The position numbers were made by a program, and so were the translations under genes. From CAJCJE01 sp035948315 (GTDB lineage Bacteria; Actinomycetota; Actinomycetes; Mycobacteriales; Pseudonocardiaceae), in the NCBI GenBank assembly GCA_035948315.1, contig DASZJG010000045.1, positions 59,667 through 123,666 on the forward strand: a stretch of 64,000 nt of DNA. Direction: 5' to 3'. Shown one piece after another: positions 14,819 through 23,319 of the stretch; positions within the stretch are counted from its first letter, which is position 1; each line of letters begins with the position of its first letter. Under the pieces are notes generated by a model. It was not told the DNA's origin. It saw only the letters and a program-made list of their open reading frames with translations, and did no database searches.

Positions 14819-16348
14819 ATGTATTTCCCGAATCTCGCGACGGTGGCGGGCGTGGTCGAGTTCCATGCCGACCGAACGCCCGCCACGATGGCGATCAGCT
14901 GCGCGGGCCGTTCGCTGACCTACGCCGAACTGCACCGCAACAGCAACCGGATCGCCAACGCCATCACCGCCGCCGGGCTGCGGCCGGGCAGCCGGGTCGC
15001 GTACCTGGGCAAGGAGTCCGAGCACTACTACGAGATCCTCTTCGCCGCGGCCAAGAGCGCCACCGTGCTGGTGCCGATCAACTGGCGGCTCACCGCGGGC
15101 GAGGTGGACCACATCCTGCGCGACTCGGGCACCGAACTGCTGTTCGTCGAACACGCCCTCGCCGACGTCGCCCAGAACGTTCAGATCGTCGAGTTGGACC
15201 ACGGATTCGACGCGTGGCAGGCCGGGCAACCGGACACCGACCGCGTACCCGGCACCAGCCCGGACGATCCGATCGTGCAGCTCTACACCAGTGGCACGAC
15301 CGGTCTGCCCAAGGGCGTCGTGCTGGCCCAGCGGAGCTTTTTCGCCATCCGCGACGCGCTCGCCCGCGACGGACTCGACTGGATCGACTGGCGCGCGGGG
15401 GATCGCAGCCTGATCGGCATCCCCGGGTTTCACGTCGGCGGCATCTGGTGGGCCATGCAGGGCTTCAACGCCGGCATCACCAACGTCGCTATGCCCCGGT
15501 TCGACAGCGCGGACGCGGTCCGGCTGATCCGCGAACACGGCATCACCACCGTCTGCGTGGTGCCCTCCATGCTGCGCCTGTTACTCGCCGAGCCAGACGT
15601 GGGACCAGCGGACTTCGCCACCGTCCGCAAGATCGTCTACGGCGGTTCGCCCATCTCGGAGACGTTGCTGACCGAGGCGATCCGCGTGTGCGACGCCGAG
15701 TTCGCCCAGATCTACGGCCTGACCGAGACCGGCAACACCGCGATCTGCCTCCCACCCGCCGACCACAAGCCCGGTAGCCCTCGCCTGCGCGCGGCAGGCC
15801 GCCCCTACCCGGGCGTCGAGGTCAAAATCATCGACCAGACAGGCGACCCGTTACCGACCGACGAGGTCGGTGAAGTGTGTCTGAAGACTCCCGCCCGCAT
15901 GCTCGAATACTGGGCCAATCCCACGGCAACCGAACAAACCCTGATCGACGGCTGGATCCACACCGGCGACGCGGGCCACCTCGACGCGGACGGCTATGTC
16001 CACATCAGCGATCGGCTCAAGGACATGATCATCGTGGCCGGCGAGAACATCTACCCGACCGAGATCGAGAACGCACTGAGCAAACATCCCGCGGTCGCCG
16101 AGGCCGCCGTGGTCGGAATTCCCGACGACAGATTCGGCGAAGCCGTATGCGCGTTCGTCGCCCTGCGACCGGACTGTCAGGCCGGGCCTCGGGAACTGCT
16201 GCTGTTCCTGAAGAAATCGCTCGCCTCCTTCAAGATCCCGTCGCGGTTCGAGTTCGTCGAGGCGGTGCCCCGCAATCCCAGCGGCAAGATCCTGCGGCGC
16301 GAACTGCGCGAGGTGTTCTGGCGCGGCCGGAACCGGCAAGTCAACTGA
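14819..16348 (+). CDS. scoC-like: Acyl-ACP ligase (FadD10/ScoC type)
   Basis: This 509-residue member of the adenylate-forming superfamily has the P-loop YTSGTTGLPKG, the A5 motif YGLTETGN, the A7 motif TGDAG, the hinge DRLKDMI and the catalytic lysine in NPSGKILRREL. In this pathway the homolog activates a fatty acid, and later the isonitrile acid, and loads it onto the ScoB-type ACP rather than CoA. The start is the ATG one base after the ScoD-like stop; a longer TTG start inside that gene is less likely. It contains two in-frame TTA leucine codons (15581 and 15851), rare in such genomes, so its translation may depend on the developmental bldA tRNA. Downstream is its probable carrier protein. 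Confidence 0.92.
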   Translation: MYFPNLATVAGVVEFHADRTPATMAISCAGRSLTYAELHRNSNRIANAITAAGLRPGSRVAYLGKESEHYYEILFAAAKSATVLVPINWRLTAGEVDHILRDSGTELLFVEHALADVAQNVQIVELDHGFDAWQAGQPDTDRVPGTSPDDPIVQLYTSGTTGLPKGVVLAQRSFFAIRDALARDGLDWIDWRAGDRSLIGIPGFHVGGIWWAMQGFNAGITNVAMPRFDSADAVRLIREHGITTVCVVPSMLRLLLAEPDVGPADFATVRKIVYGGSPISETLLTEAIRVCDAEFAQIYGLTETGNTAICLPPADHKPGSPRLRAAGRPYPGVEVKIIDQTGDPLPTDEVGEVCLKTPARMLEYWANPTATEQTLIDGWIHTGDAGHLDADGYVHISDRLKDMIIVAGENIYPTEIENALSKHPAVAEAAVVGIPDDRFGEAVCAFVALRPDCQAGPRELLLFLKKSLASFKIPSRFEFVEAVPRNPSGKILRRELREVFWRGRNRQVN

Positions 16349-16360
16349 GGAGAAATGACC

Positions 16361-16615
16361 ATGACCGAGCTGCTGACCCTGGACCGTGTTCGGGCCGATG
16401 TCGCCGAGTTGCTGTACCAGGATCCGGCCGAGATCGCCGACACGGCGGACCTCGTCGAGTCCGGATTGGACTCGATTCGCATCATGACCCTGGTCGAGCG
16501 GTGGCGCACGGACGCGGGCGTCCGGATCAGCTTCGTCGAGCTGGCCGAGTCGCCGACCGTGGCCGCCTGGTGGACGTTGCTGTCCGCGCACCTACGAGGA
16601 CAAGGTCATGGCTGA
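16361..16615 (+). CDS. scoB-like: Acyl carrier protein (ScoB/Rv0100 type)
   Basis: This 84-residue carrier protein has the phosphopantetheine site in LVESGLDSIRIMTLVE. It follows the ligase gene and overlaps the condensation-domain gene by 8 bp, the same order as Rv0099-Rv0100-Rv0101. ATG at 16361 is preferred because GAGGAG (16347-16352) then has 8-base spacing; ATG at 16355 is also in frame. By analogy it accepts the acyl chain from the FadD10-like ligase and presents it to the glycine-adding and condensation steps. Confidence 0.9.
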   Translation: MTELLTLDRVRADVAELLYQDPAEIADTADLVESGLDSIRIMTLVERWRTDAGVRISFVELAESPTVAAWWTLLSAHLRGQGHG

Positions 16616-17888
16616 CGCGCGTTCCGGGCCGCGAATCCCGCTTTCGGCCGCCCAGGAGGGAATCTGGATCGGCCAGCAGCTCAATCCGGACAGTGCGGTG
16701 TTCAACACGGCCGAATACGCTGACATTCGCGGCCCGGTCGGCGTGGACGCACTGGTGTCGGCGATCCGCCAGGTCGTCGGCGAGACCGAGGCAGTGAGCG
16801 TGCTCTTCGCCGATGACGTCCAACTCCTCGACCGCACCCCGGTGTGGTCGGTCTACCTCGCCGACCTGACCGACGAGATCGACCCGCTGGCAACCGCGCT
16901 GGCCTGGATGACCAAGGATCTCGAGCGCGTGGTGGACCTCGACGCATCCCCGATGTTCGGGCACGCCGTGTTCCGGCTCGGCCCGGACCGAGTGATCTGG
17001 TACCACCGCGTGCACCACATCGCCATGGACGGCTACGGCCTCGGCCTGTTCGCGCGACGCGTCGCCGAGGTGTACACCGCGACGGTCGACGGCCGGGAAC
17101 CTCCCGAACGCTGGTTCGGATCGCTGCGTGCCGTGGTCGACGAGGACATCGCCTACCAGAAATCCGAGAAGTGCCAACAGGACCGCGACCACTGGCTGAA
17201 CTACTACGCCGACCGCCCCGCCCCGGCCAGCCTGGCCAAGCCGACCGCCTGGCTACCAGACACCGTCCTGCGCCAGGAGGAAGACCTGCCAGCATCCACT
17301 ATGGACAATCTGGCCCGCGCCGCGAGACAGGCAAAAGCGACCTGGCCAGACGCGCTCATCGCCGCCTTCGCCGCCTACCTGCATCGAATGACCGGCGCCG
17401 AACAGATCTGCCTCGCCCTTCCGGTGATGTCCAGACTCGGCTCGGTCGCCCTGCGGGTGCCCTGCATGGCGCTCAACGTCGTACCGCTGTGGATCAAGGT
17501 CGAACCAACGGCCAACCTGATCGAGTTGACCAGGCGCGTCGCCGACGAGATCCGAACCGGTCGCCCGCACCACCGTTACCGCTATGAACGCCTCCGCCGC
17601 GACCTACAACTCGCTCCCGGCGAACGCCAACTGTTCGGCCCGTCGGTCAACATCATGCCCTTCGACTACGGCCTGACCTTCGCCGGCCAGCCCGCCACGG
17701 TGCGCAACCTCGCGGCCGGGCTGGTCGACGACCTTCGGATCAACATCTACGACCGGGCCGACGGCAGCGGCCGGCTCATCACCTTCGACGCCAACCCCGA
17801 CCGCTACACCGAAGACGAGATCAGCACGCACCTGCGCCAGTTCCTCGACTTCCTCGCCGACCTGGCCGCCGGCCCGGAGACAGCCTGA
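16608..17888 (+). CDS. Free-standing NRPS condensation domain
   Basis: This 426-residue single condensation domain has C1 RIPLSAAQEGIWIGQQ, the catalytic motif His136-His137-IAM-Asp141-Gly142 (RVHHIAMDGYGL), a latch/floor region around LALPVMSRLG and a C-terminal INIYDRADGSG. No adenylation or carrier domain is attached. In ScoA/Rv0101-type synthetases, as I recall, this starter C domain is fused to the NRPS and acylates the first amino acid with the isonitrile acyl group. Here it is separate and directly follows the ScoB-type ACP, while an NRPS that begins with an A domain leaves the left edge. The two probably work together. It is the last gene of the operon. Confidence 0.92.
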   Translation: MADARSGPRIPLSAAQEGIWIGQQLNPDSAVFNTAEYADIRGPVGVDALVSAIRQVVGETEAVSVLFADDVQLLDRTPVWSVYLADLTDEIDPLATALAWMTKDLERVVDLDASPMFGHAVFRLGPDRVIWYHRVHHIAMDGYGLGLFARRVAEVYTATVDGREPPERWFGSLRAVVDEDIAYQKSEKCQQDRDHWLNYYADRPAPASLAKPTAWLPDTVLRQEEDLPASTMDNLARAARQAKATWPDALIAAFAAYLHRMTGAEQICLALPVMSRLGSVALRVPCMALNVVPLWIKVEPTANLIELTRRVADEIRTGRPHHRYRYERLRRDLQLAPGERQLFGPSVNIMPFDYGLTFAGQPATVRNLAAGLVDDLRINIYDRADGSGRLITFDANPDRYTEDEISTHLRQFLDFLADLAAGPETA

Positions 17889-17896
17889 GCAGGCCG

Positions 17897-17934
17897 GCCG
17901 CCGCCCGCGACGCGTCAACGCGCGGCCTGGCGGC
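17897..17934. terminator. GC-rich hairpin between converging genes
   Basis: The outer arms GCCGCC (17897-17902) and GGCGGC (17929-17934) enclose CGCG-TCAA-CGCG (17911-17922). There is no clear T-tract. It lies in the 69-bp gap between the converging condensation-domain and esterase genes and may stop transcription from either side. Confidence 0.45.
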
Positions 17935-17957
17935 AGCCGGAACGAATCAGCTCGGTG

Positions 17958-19532
17958 TCACATTGAGGCTGCTGCCCAGAATGCACAGTGGTGCTCGACG
18001 CTGAAATTCGTCTCCACCGTCGGTTGTGGTTCGGTCAGCGACTGCATCCGCTGGCCAGACGCGCTGAACAACGGCCAGTACGGCGTGCTGATCGAGTTCG
18101 GAGAGCCGTCTCGCGCGAAGCTCGTCCAGTAACGCTGCATCGTGTCCGCCAGTCGCAGTTGACCCGCGTCCAGACCAGGTGAGGCCGGCGCGTTGGCCGT
18201 GTTGAATACGTAGGCCAACTCTGATGCATGGAAGTCGCCCTGCGGGAAGCTGACCGGTGGGGTCAGCAGCGGGGGATTCGGGTCGTTGAACTCGTACGCG
18301 AACGTTGGTGCGAACTTCGACAGGGTCGAGTCGAAGCCCAGTGCGTTGCACGCGAAGATCGCGTCCGTACCCACAGCGCCGAGCGCGATCGGCGGGCTCG
18401 GATAGGCGCTCAACGGGTACTCGGCGACGATGGCGGCGGCCTGAGCCGGCGTCACGCCGAGCGTGCCTTCGATCTGGCTGAGATAGTTGGCAGCCGTGAC
18501 CGGATTGCCCTGCAATGTGCTGATCGCCACGAACAGACGCCACTCGTCATGGTTGGTGCCGTCCACGATCGGCACCCGATTGAACTGACCGGTGGCGAAC
18601 GCCGTACTCAGGGACCTGACCAGCACGCGGCCGTCGATGTCCGGCGTGTAACCGCTCGCCTCGTTGGCGAGGATGGTCGTCACCGGCACACCGCGCAGGC
18701 ACGCCGCCGTCTGGTCAGCGCATCCCACCTGGGCCGCGAACGCCTTGCCAGCAGTTTCGGCGTCGGCGAGCGAGGTCTGGGTCGGGTTGTACGCACCGCT
18801 CTCCGCGATGGCCTTCTCGAACAGACCATCTGCGCCGGGCGATGCGAGCTGCGAGAACACCGACAGGCCGCCGGCCGACTCGCCGAAGATCGTCACGTCG
18901 TGGGCGTCACCACCGAATCGTGCGATGTTGCGCTGCACCCAACGCAGCGCGGCCTGCTGGTCCATCAGGCCGAAGTCGCCGGACGCGCCGTTCGGGGCAT
19001 CCGTCAGCGCCGGGTGAGCCAGGAAGCCCAGAGCGCCCAACCGGTAGTTGATCGTGACGACGACGGCACCGTCACGTACCAGATGGGTCGGGTTATAGAG
19101 GTCGCTCGCGCCGGTCACCAGGCTGCCGCCGTGGATCCACACCATGACGGGCAGGTGCCCGTTCAGGTGACTGGGTGTGAAAACGTTGAGGTACAAGCAG
19201 TCCTCGGAGGTGCTGGCGTCACCGCCGACCGCCGAGCCCGGCTGTGCGCAGTGCGGCGCGAACGCGGTCGCCTGCCGTACCCCCTGCCAGGGCTGTGCCG
19301 GTTGTGGCGGCCGCCACCGTAACGGGCCGACCGGCGGCGCCGCGTAAGGGATACCGAGGAACTGGTCACCGGTGGCGTTCGGCGCACCCTGGACCAGCCC
19401 GCCCGTCGTGGCGACGGTCGGGCCACCGGACTGGGCGGCGGACGCGCCGGACGTTGTCGCACCGACCAGGCCCGCTACCAGGACGATCGCGCCCACGATC
19501 CTCCGAATCGTTCGTTTTCTGTCGTGTGTCAT
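17958..19532 (-). CDS. Secreted type-B carboxylesterase
   Basis: This 524-residue alpha/beta-hydrolase is of the carboxylesterase/para-nitrobenzyl esterase family. A signal peptide is clear: basic RKRTIRRI, hydrophobic VGAIVLVAGLVGATTSG, then ASAAQS. The catalytic elements are GESAGG (nucleophile Ser), an acid in GTNHDEW, and His in GDFHASELAYVF. EDCLYLNVF and WIHGGSLVTG (oxyanion hole) are the family signatures. The start is the ATG at 19532 with AAGGAGA upstream; a TTG one codon earlier is possible. It is transcribed alone, converging on the isonitrile operon and divergent from the NDH-2 gene. The ester substrate cannot be deduced. Confidence 0.92.
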   Translation of the reverse strand: MTHDRKRTIRRIVGAIVLVAGLVGATTSGASAAQSGGPTVATTGGLVQGAPNATGDQFLGIPYAAPPVGPLRWRPPQPAQPWQGVRQATAFAPHCAQPGSAVGGDASTSEDCLYLNVFTPSHLNGHLPVMVWIHGGSLVTGASDLYNPTHLVRDGAVVVTINYRLGALGFLAHPALTDAPNGASGDFGLMDQQAALRWVQRNIARFGGDAHDVTIFGESAGGLSVFSQLASPGADGLFEKAIAESGAYNPTQTSLADAETAGKAFAAQVGCADQTAACLRGVPVTTILANEASGYTPDIDGRVLVRSLSTAFATGQFNRVPIVDGTNHDEWRLFVAISTLQGNPVTAANYLSQIEGTLGVTPAQAAAIVAEYPLSAYPSPPIALGAVGTDAIFACNALGFDSTLSKFAPTFAYEFNDPNPPLLTPPVSFPQGDFHASELAYVFNTANAPASPGLDAGQLRLADTMQRYWTSFARDGSPNSISTPYWPLFSASGQRMQSLTEPQPTVETNFSVEHHCAFWAAASM

Positions 19533-19768
19533 CAAATCGTCTCCTTCCGTCAGATACGTCAGCTTCCCACTCGAACCCTGGCCGCTCCATCACATAAACC
19601 GCTGGCTCGCGGCGACCTGGCTCTTTCGGCCAGGAAGCCTGCTCGGGGTTGGGTAGGCACACGTTCCTGGCGTGATGGTGGCCGAGGTGCGCAGTCGCCG
19701 CGTTGGTGCCAGGATCATCCTGTTCTGCCGGCATCGGTTGGAGGACGCATCGGGTGGAGGACATGACC

Positions 19769-21118
19769 ATGGCGAACGAGAACGGGCGTCATCGGGTCGT
19801 GGTGATCGGCAGCGGCTTCGGGGGCCTGTTCGCGACGCGTGCCCTTCGCCGGGCACCAGTCGACGTCACGGTGATCGGGAGCACCGCCAACCACCTGTTC
19901 CAGCCGCTGCTCTACCAGTTGGCGACCGGCGTCCTGTCCGAGGGCGAGATCGCGCCGACCACGCGGGAAATTCTTCGGCGGCAGGCCAACGCCACGGTAC
20001 TGCTCGGCGAGGTCACCCAGATCGACGTGGTGCGGCGCATCGTCGTCTCTCGTTCGCCGTTGGGCGACACCGAGACGCCCTACGACAGCCTGATCGTCGC
20101 TGCGGGCGCCGGACAGTCCTACTTCGGCAACGACAAGTTCGCCGAGTTCGCGCCGGGCATGAAAAGCATCGATGACGCCCTGGAGTTGCGCGGCCGGATC
20201 TTCGGCGCGTTCGAGATCGCCGAACTGCTCGGCGACCCGGACAAGGTCGGTCCCTGGCTGACGTTCGTGGTGGTCGGTGCCGGAGCGACCGGGGTGGAGA
20301 TGGCGGGCCAGATCGCCGAATTGTCCCGGATGACGCTGCGGGGTGACTTCCGCCGCATCGATCCGAGCATGGCGCACGTCATCCTGCTCGACGCGGCCCC
20401 CGCCGTGCTGGGCAACTTCGGCGACCATCTGTCACTGCGCGCCAAGACGCAGCTGGAAAAGATCGGCGTCGACGTCCAGCTGAACGTGAAGGTGGTCGGC
20501 GTCGACCAGACCGGAGTCGACGTCATCGACCCCGACGGCAGCTCCCGCCGCATCGCCTCCTGGACGAAGGTCTGGGCGGCCGGGGTGTCCGCATCTCCGC
20601 TGGCCGCCATGCTGGCCGAACAGACCGGCGCGGAGGTCGACCGGTCCGGCCGGATCAAGGTCGATCCCGACACCACCGTGCCCGGACACCCGGAGATCTT
20701 CGCCATCGGCGACATGATGACGCTGGACAACCTGCCCGGTGTCGCTCAGGTGGCGATGCAACAAGGCAAGTACGCGGCGAAGACCATCACCCACCGGCTC
20801 ACCGGCAAGCCCGCCCTGCCGCCGTTCCGCTACTTCGACAAAGGCAGCATGGCCACGGTGTCCCGCTTCCACGCGGTCGCCAGCATCGGCTCGCGCATCC
20901 GGCTCGCCGGCTTCGTCGCCTGGCTGATGTGGCTCGGGGTGCACCTGCTGTATCTGGTCGGGTTCCGCAACCGCGTCACCACACTGCTGCACTGGGCCGT
21001 CACCTTCATCGGACGCGGCAGGTCCGAACGAGTCGCGACCGAACAGCAGGTCTTCGCCCGGGTGGCCATCCAACGCGACCGAGAAGGCTCCGCCACCACA
21101 ACCAAAAACCCTATGTAG
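19769..21118 (+). CDS. ndh: Type II NADH dehydrogenase (NDH-2)
   Basis: This ~449-residue non-pumping flavoprotein passes electrons from NADH to the quinone pool. The N-terminal FAD site reads VVVIGSGFGGLFATRAL, the second Rossmann motif FVVVGAGATGVEMAG, and the FAD-closing motif IFAIGDMMTL. C-terminal hydrophobic segments (AGFVAWLMWLGVHLLYLVGF) are the family's membrane anchor. The start is the second ATG, giving 8-base spacing from GGTGGAGG. It stands alone between divergent and convergent neighbours. Actinomycetes often carry several NDH-2 copies; whether this is the main one is not visible. Confidence 0.92.
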   Translation: MANENGRHRVVVIGSGFGGLFATRALRRAPVDVTVIGSTANHLFQPLLYQLATGVLSEGEIAPTTREILRRQANATVLLGEVTQIDVVRRIVVSRSPLGDTETPYDSLIVAAGAGQSYFGNDKFAEFAPGMKSIDDALELRGRIFGAFEIAELLGDPDKVGPWLTFVVVGAGATGVEMAGQIAELSRMTLRGDFRRIDPSMAHVILLDAAPAVLGNFGDHLSLRAKTQLEKIGVDVQLNVKVVGVDQTGVDVIDPDGSSRRIASWTKVWAAGVSASPLAAMLAEQTGAEVDRSGRIKVDPDTTVPGHPEIFAIGDMMTLDNLPGVAQVAMQQGKYAAKTITHRLTGKPALPPFRYFDKGSMATVSRFHAVASIGSRIRLAGFVAWLMWLGVHLLYLVGFRNRVTTLLHWAVTFIGRGRSERVATEQQVFARVAIQRDREGSATTTKNPM

Positions 21119-21143
21119 GGCCACGGCGTCCGCGCGCTTTCCG

Positions 21144-22049
21144 TTACGTGTGCGGTGAGGGATGTCGTTCACCGAGCAGGTTCAGGAATGCCTCGGTGGC
21201 CGCGCTGGGCCGCCGGTTCGCCGCGGTCGCGATGCGCAGTTGCCAACGCAGTTCGTGGTCCGCGATCTCCAGGGTGTCCAGGCCCGTCTGATCGTCGACG
21301 AGGAAATGGCTGAGAAAGCCGATGCCCAGCCCCGCGCGGATGAAGCTCGCGGCCTGCCCGATGTCTGCCATCTCCAGGGTGACCTCCCGCTCCACGCCCG
21401 ACGCGGCGAATGCCTGGTCGACCATCATGCGGTTGCCGAAGCCCGGTGGTGAGTCGATGAACGGGAACTCGGCCAGTTGGGACAGCGCTACCCGCCCGGT
21501 CCCGGCCAGCGGATGTGAGCTGGGCACGTAGAGGACGAGCGGTGCGACGGCCAACTGCCGGACGTTGAGGTCGGCCGGTGGTGGTCCGGGCAGCGACAGG
21601 AAAGCCGCGTCGACCTGGCCGTCCCGCAGGTCCTGTGCCAATCCGGCCGATCCGGCCACCGCGGCGCGGAGCCGGACCGTGATGCCGGGATGCTCGGCGC
21701 GCAGCGCGGCGAGAAGTCCGGGCAGGTCCACGAGGTTGATCGCGGTCAGCGTGCCGACCGTGACCGTGCCGTGCAGCGTGCCCTGGGTCTGGTGGACGGC
21801 GTCCTTGGCGGCACGCGCGGCGTCGAGCGTTTCCCGTGCCCGTGGCAGCAGGGCGCGACCGGCGGCGGTCAGCGTGACCTCCTGGGGGCTCCGGTCGAAC
21901 AGGGGCGATCCCAGTTCCCTTTCCAGGGCTTTGACGGTCGCCGACACTCCTGATTGGACAACGTGCAATGCCTTTGCCGCGTTGGTGAAGCTGCCGCTGT
22001 CGGCGACGGCCAGAAAGTATTCGAGGTGACGCAGGTCCATGGGAGCCAT
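21144..22049 (-). CDS. LysR-family regulator
   Basis: This ~301-residue LTTR has an N-terminal winged helix (MDLRHLEYFLAVADSGSF, then AAKALHVVQSGVSATVKALE) and a C-terminal periplasmic-binding-like effector domain from about residue 90 (GTVTVGTLTAINLVDL onward). It is divergent from the ene-reductase operon, with a long palindrome in the gap containing the T-N11-A LTTR signature, so it probably controls that operon and itself. ATG at 22049 is chosen; another in-frame ATG lies three codons later. Confidence 0.88.
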   Translation of the reverse strand: MAPMDLRHLEYFLAVADSGSFTNAAKALHVVQSGVSATVKALERELGSPLFDRSPQEVTLTAAGRALLPRARETLDAARAAKDAVHQTQGTLHGTVTVGTLTAINLVDLPGLLAALRAEHPGITVRLRAAVAGSAGLAQDLRDGQVDAAFLSLPGPPPADLNVRQLAVAPLVLYVPSSHPLAGTGRVALSQLAEFPFIDSPPGFGNRMMVDQAFAASGVEREVTLEMADIGQAASFIRAGLGIGFLSHFLVDDQTGLDTLEIADHELRWQLRIATAANRRPSAATEAFLNLLGERHPSPHT

Positions 22050-22079
22050 TATCACCTATCGTGCTGGACTTCATCAGTA

Positions 22080-22104
22080 GACATCATTGGACATGATTGA
22101 TGTC
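22080..22104. promoter_or_regulatory. LysR operator: 25-bp palindrome
   Basis: GACATCA (22080-22086) pairs with TGATGTC (22098-22104) around an inner inverted repeat ATCAT-TGGAC-ATGAT (22083-22097). The inner repeat fits T-N11-A, the usual LysR contact site. It lies 31 bp right of the LysR start and 53 bp before the ene-reductase start. Confidence 0.6.
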
Positions 22105-22156
22105 GGCCGCGAGAGTGGGAGATGCGTTCAGCACACATCACCGCAAGGAGGTCGAC

Positions 22157-23293
22157 ATGCCTGCTCCGACACGGGCCGGAACCCAGCCGCTGCTCGATCC
22201 GTACGATCTCGGCGGCGGGTTGGTCCTGCGCAACCGCGTGGTGATGGCCCCGATGACGAGGGCGCGGGCGACGAATCCGGCGCTGACCCCGACGACGCTG
22301 CACCGCGAGTACTACCGCCAGCGGGCCGGCGCGGGACTGATCGTGTCGGAAGGCACCTGGATCAGCACAGACGCCATCGGGGCGGTGCACGTTCCCGGTA
22401 TCTACAGCGAGGAACAGGTGCGCGCCTGGGCCTCGGTGACCTCGGCGGTGCATGCCGAGGGCGGCGTGATGTTCGCGCAACTCGCGCACACCGGGTCCGC
22501 ATCACACCCGGACTTCCACCATGGGCACCTGCCGATCGCGCCGTCGGCTGTCAATCCGGGCGGCAAGGTCTTCACGCCCAGCGGGCTCAGCGACACCGTG
22601 ACGCCAAGGGCATTGACCACGACGGAGCTCGCGGGCGTTGTCGAGCAGTACCGGTCGGCCGCCGCCAACGCGCGACGCGCGGGGTTCGACGGTGTCGAGG
22701 TGCACGCGCAGCGCGGCTATCTGCTGGCGCAGTTCCTGAATCCGGCATTGAACCTGCGCACCGATGCCTACGGCGGCAGCGAGGCGAACCAGGCACGCTT
22801 CCTGTTGGAGGTGCTCGACGCCGTCGTCGGCGAGTTCGGTCCGCATCGGGTGGGCATCAAGTTCGCCCCGCATCAGGCATTGGGCCCCGCAGGCGAGGTC
22901 TCGCCCGGGATCCTCGCCGTGCACGAGCACGTGGCCGCCCGCCTCAACGGCTATCCACTGGCCTATCTGCACCTGATGATGACTCGACGGCCGAACGAGA
23001 CGGTGACCGAGGCGCAGCGACGGGAGTCCCTCGCGTTGTTCCGGCCGCTGTATCGGGGAACCCTGATCGCCAATGCCGGGCTCGACCGGAAATCCGGCAA
23101 CGCCGTCATCGCCGATGGCCTCGCCGATCTCGCGTCCTACGCCGCCCCGTTCGTGAGCAACCCGGACCTGCCTGCTCGCTTCGCCCGTCGGCTGCCGCTG
23201 GCCAGCGGCGATCGCGACACGTTCTACCAGGGCGGTGCTCGCGGCTACATCGACTATCCCGCCATCGGCCAGGCCGAGCGCACGGCCAGCTGA
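22157..23293 (+). CDS. Old-yellow-enzyme family ene-reductase / FMN oxidoreductase
   Basis: This 378-residue FMN-dependent TIM-barrel oxidoreductase has the OYE opening LLDPYDLGGGLVLRNRVVMAPMTR, the barrel motif VHAQRGYLLAQFLNP with the substrate-binding His (the usual H-x-A-N-G-Y is varied to HAQRGY), LRTDAYGGS, and the FMN phosphate-binding region around FVSNPDLPARF. ATG at 22157 follows AAGGAGG. It is first in a six-gene operon with an aldehyde dehydrogenase and a gamma-resorcylate-type decarboxylase, presumably acting on a cyclic enone or aromatic-ring derivative. OYEs reduce activated C=C bonds with NAD(P)H. Confidence 0.9.
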   Translation: MPAPTRAGTQPLLDPYDLGGGLVLRNRVVMAPMTRARATNPALTPTTLHREYYRQRAGAGLIVSEGTWISTDAIGAVHVPGIYSEEQVRAWASVTSAVHAEGGVMFAQLAHTGSASHPDFHHGHLPIAPSAVNPGGKVFTPSGLSDTVTPRALTTTELAGVVEQYRSAAANARRAGFDGVEVHAQRGYLLAQFLNPALNLRTDAYGGSEANQARFLLEVLDAVVGEFGPHRVGIKFAPHQALGPAGEVSPGILAVHEHVAARLNGYPLAYLHLMMTRRPNETVTEAQRRESLALFRPLYRGTLIANAGLDRKSGNAVIADGLADLASYAAPFVSNPDLPARFARRLPLASGDRDTFYQGGARGYIDYPAIGQAERTAS

Positions 23294-23319
23294 CCCGAAA
23301 TCGAGAGGACGCAACGACA

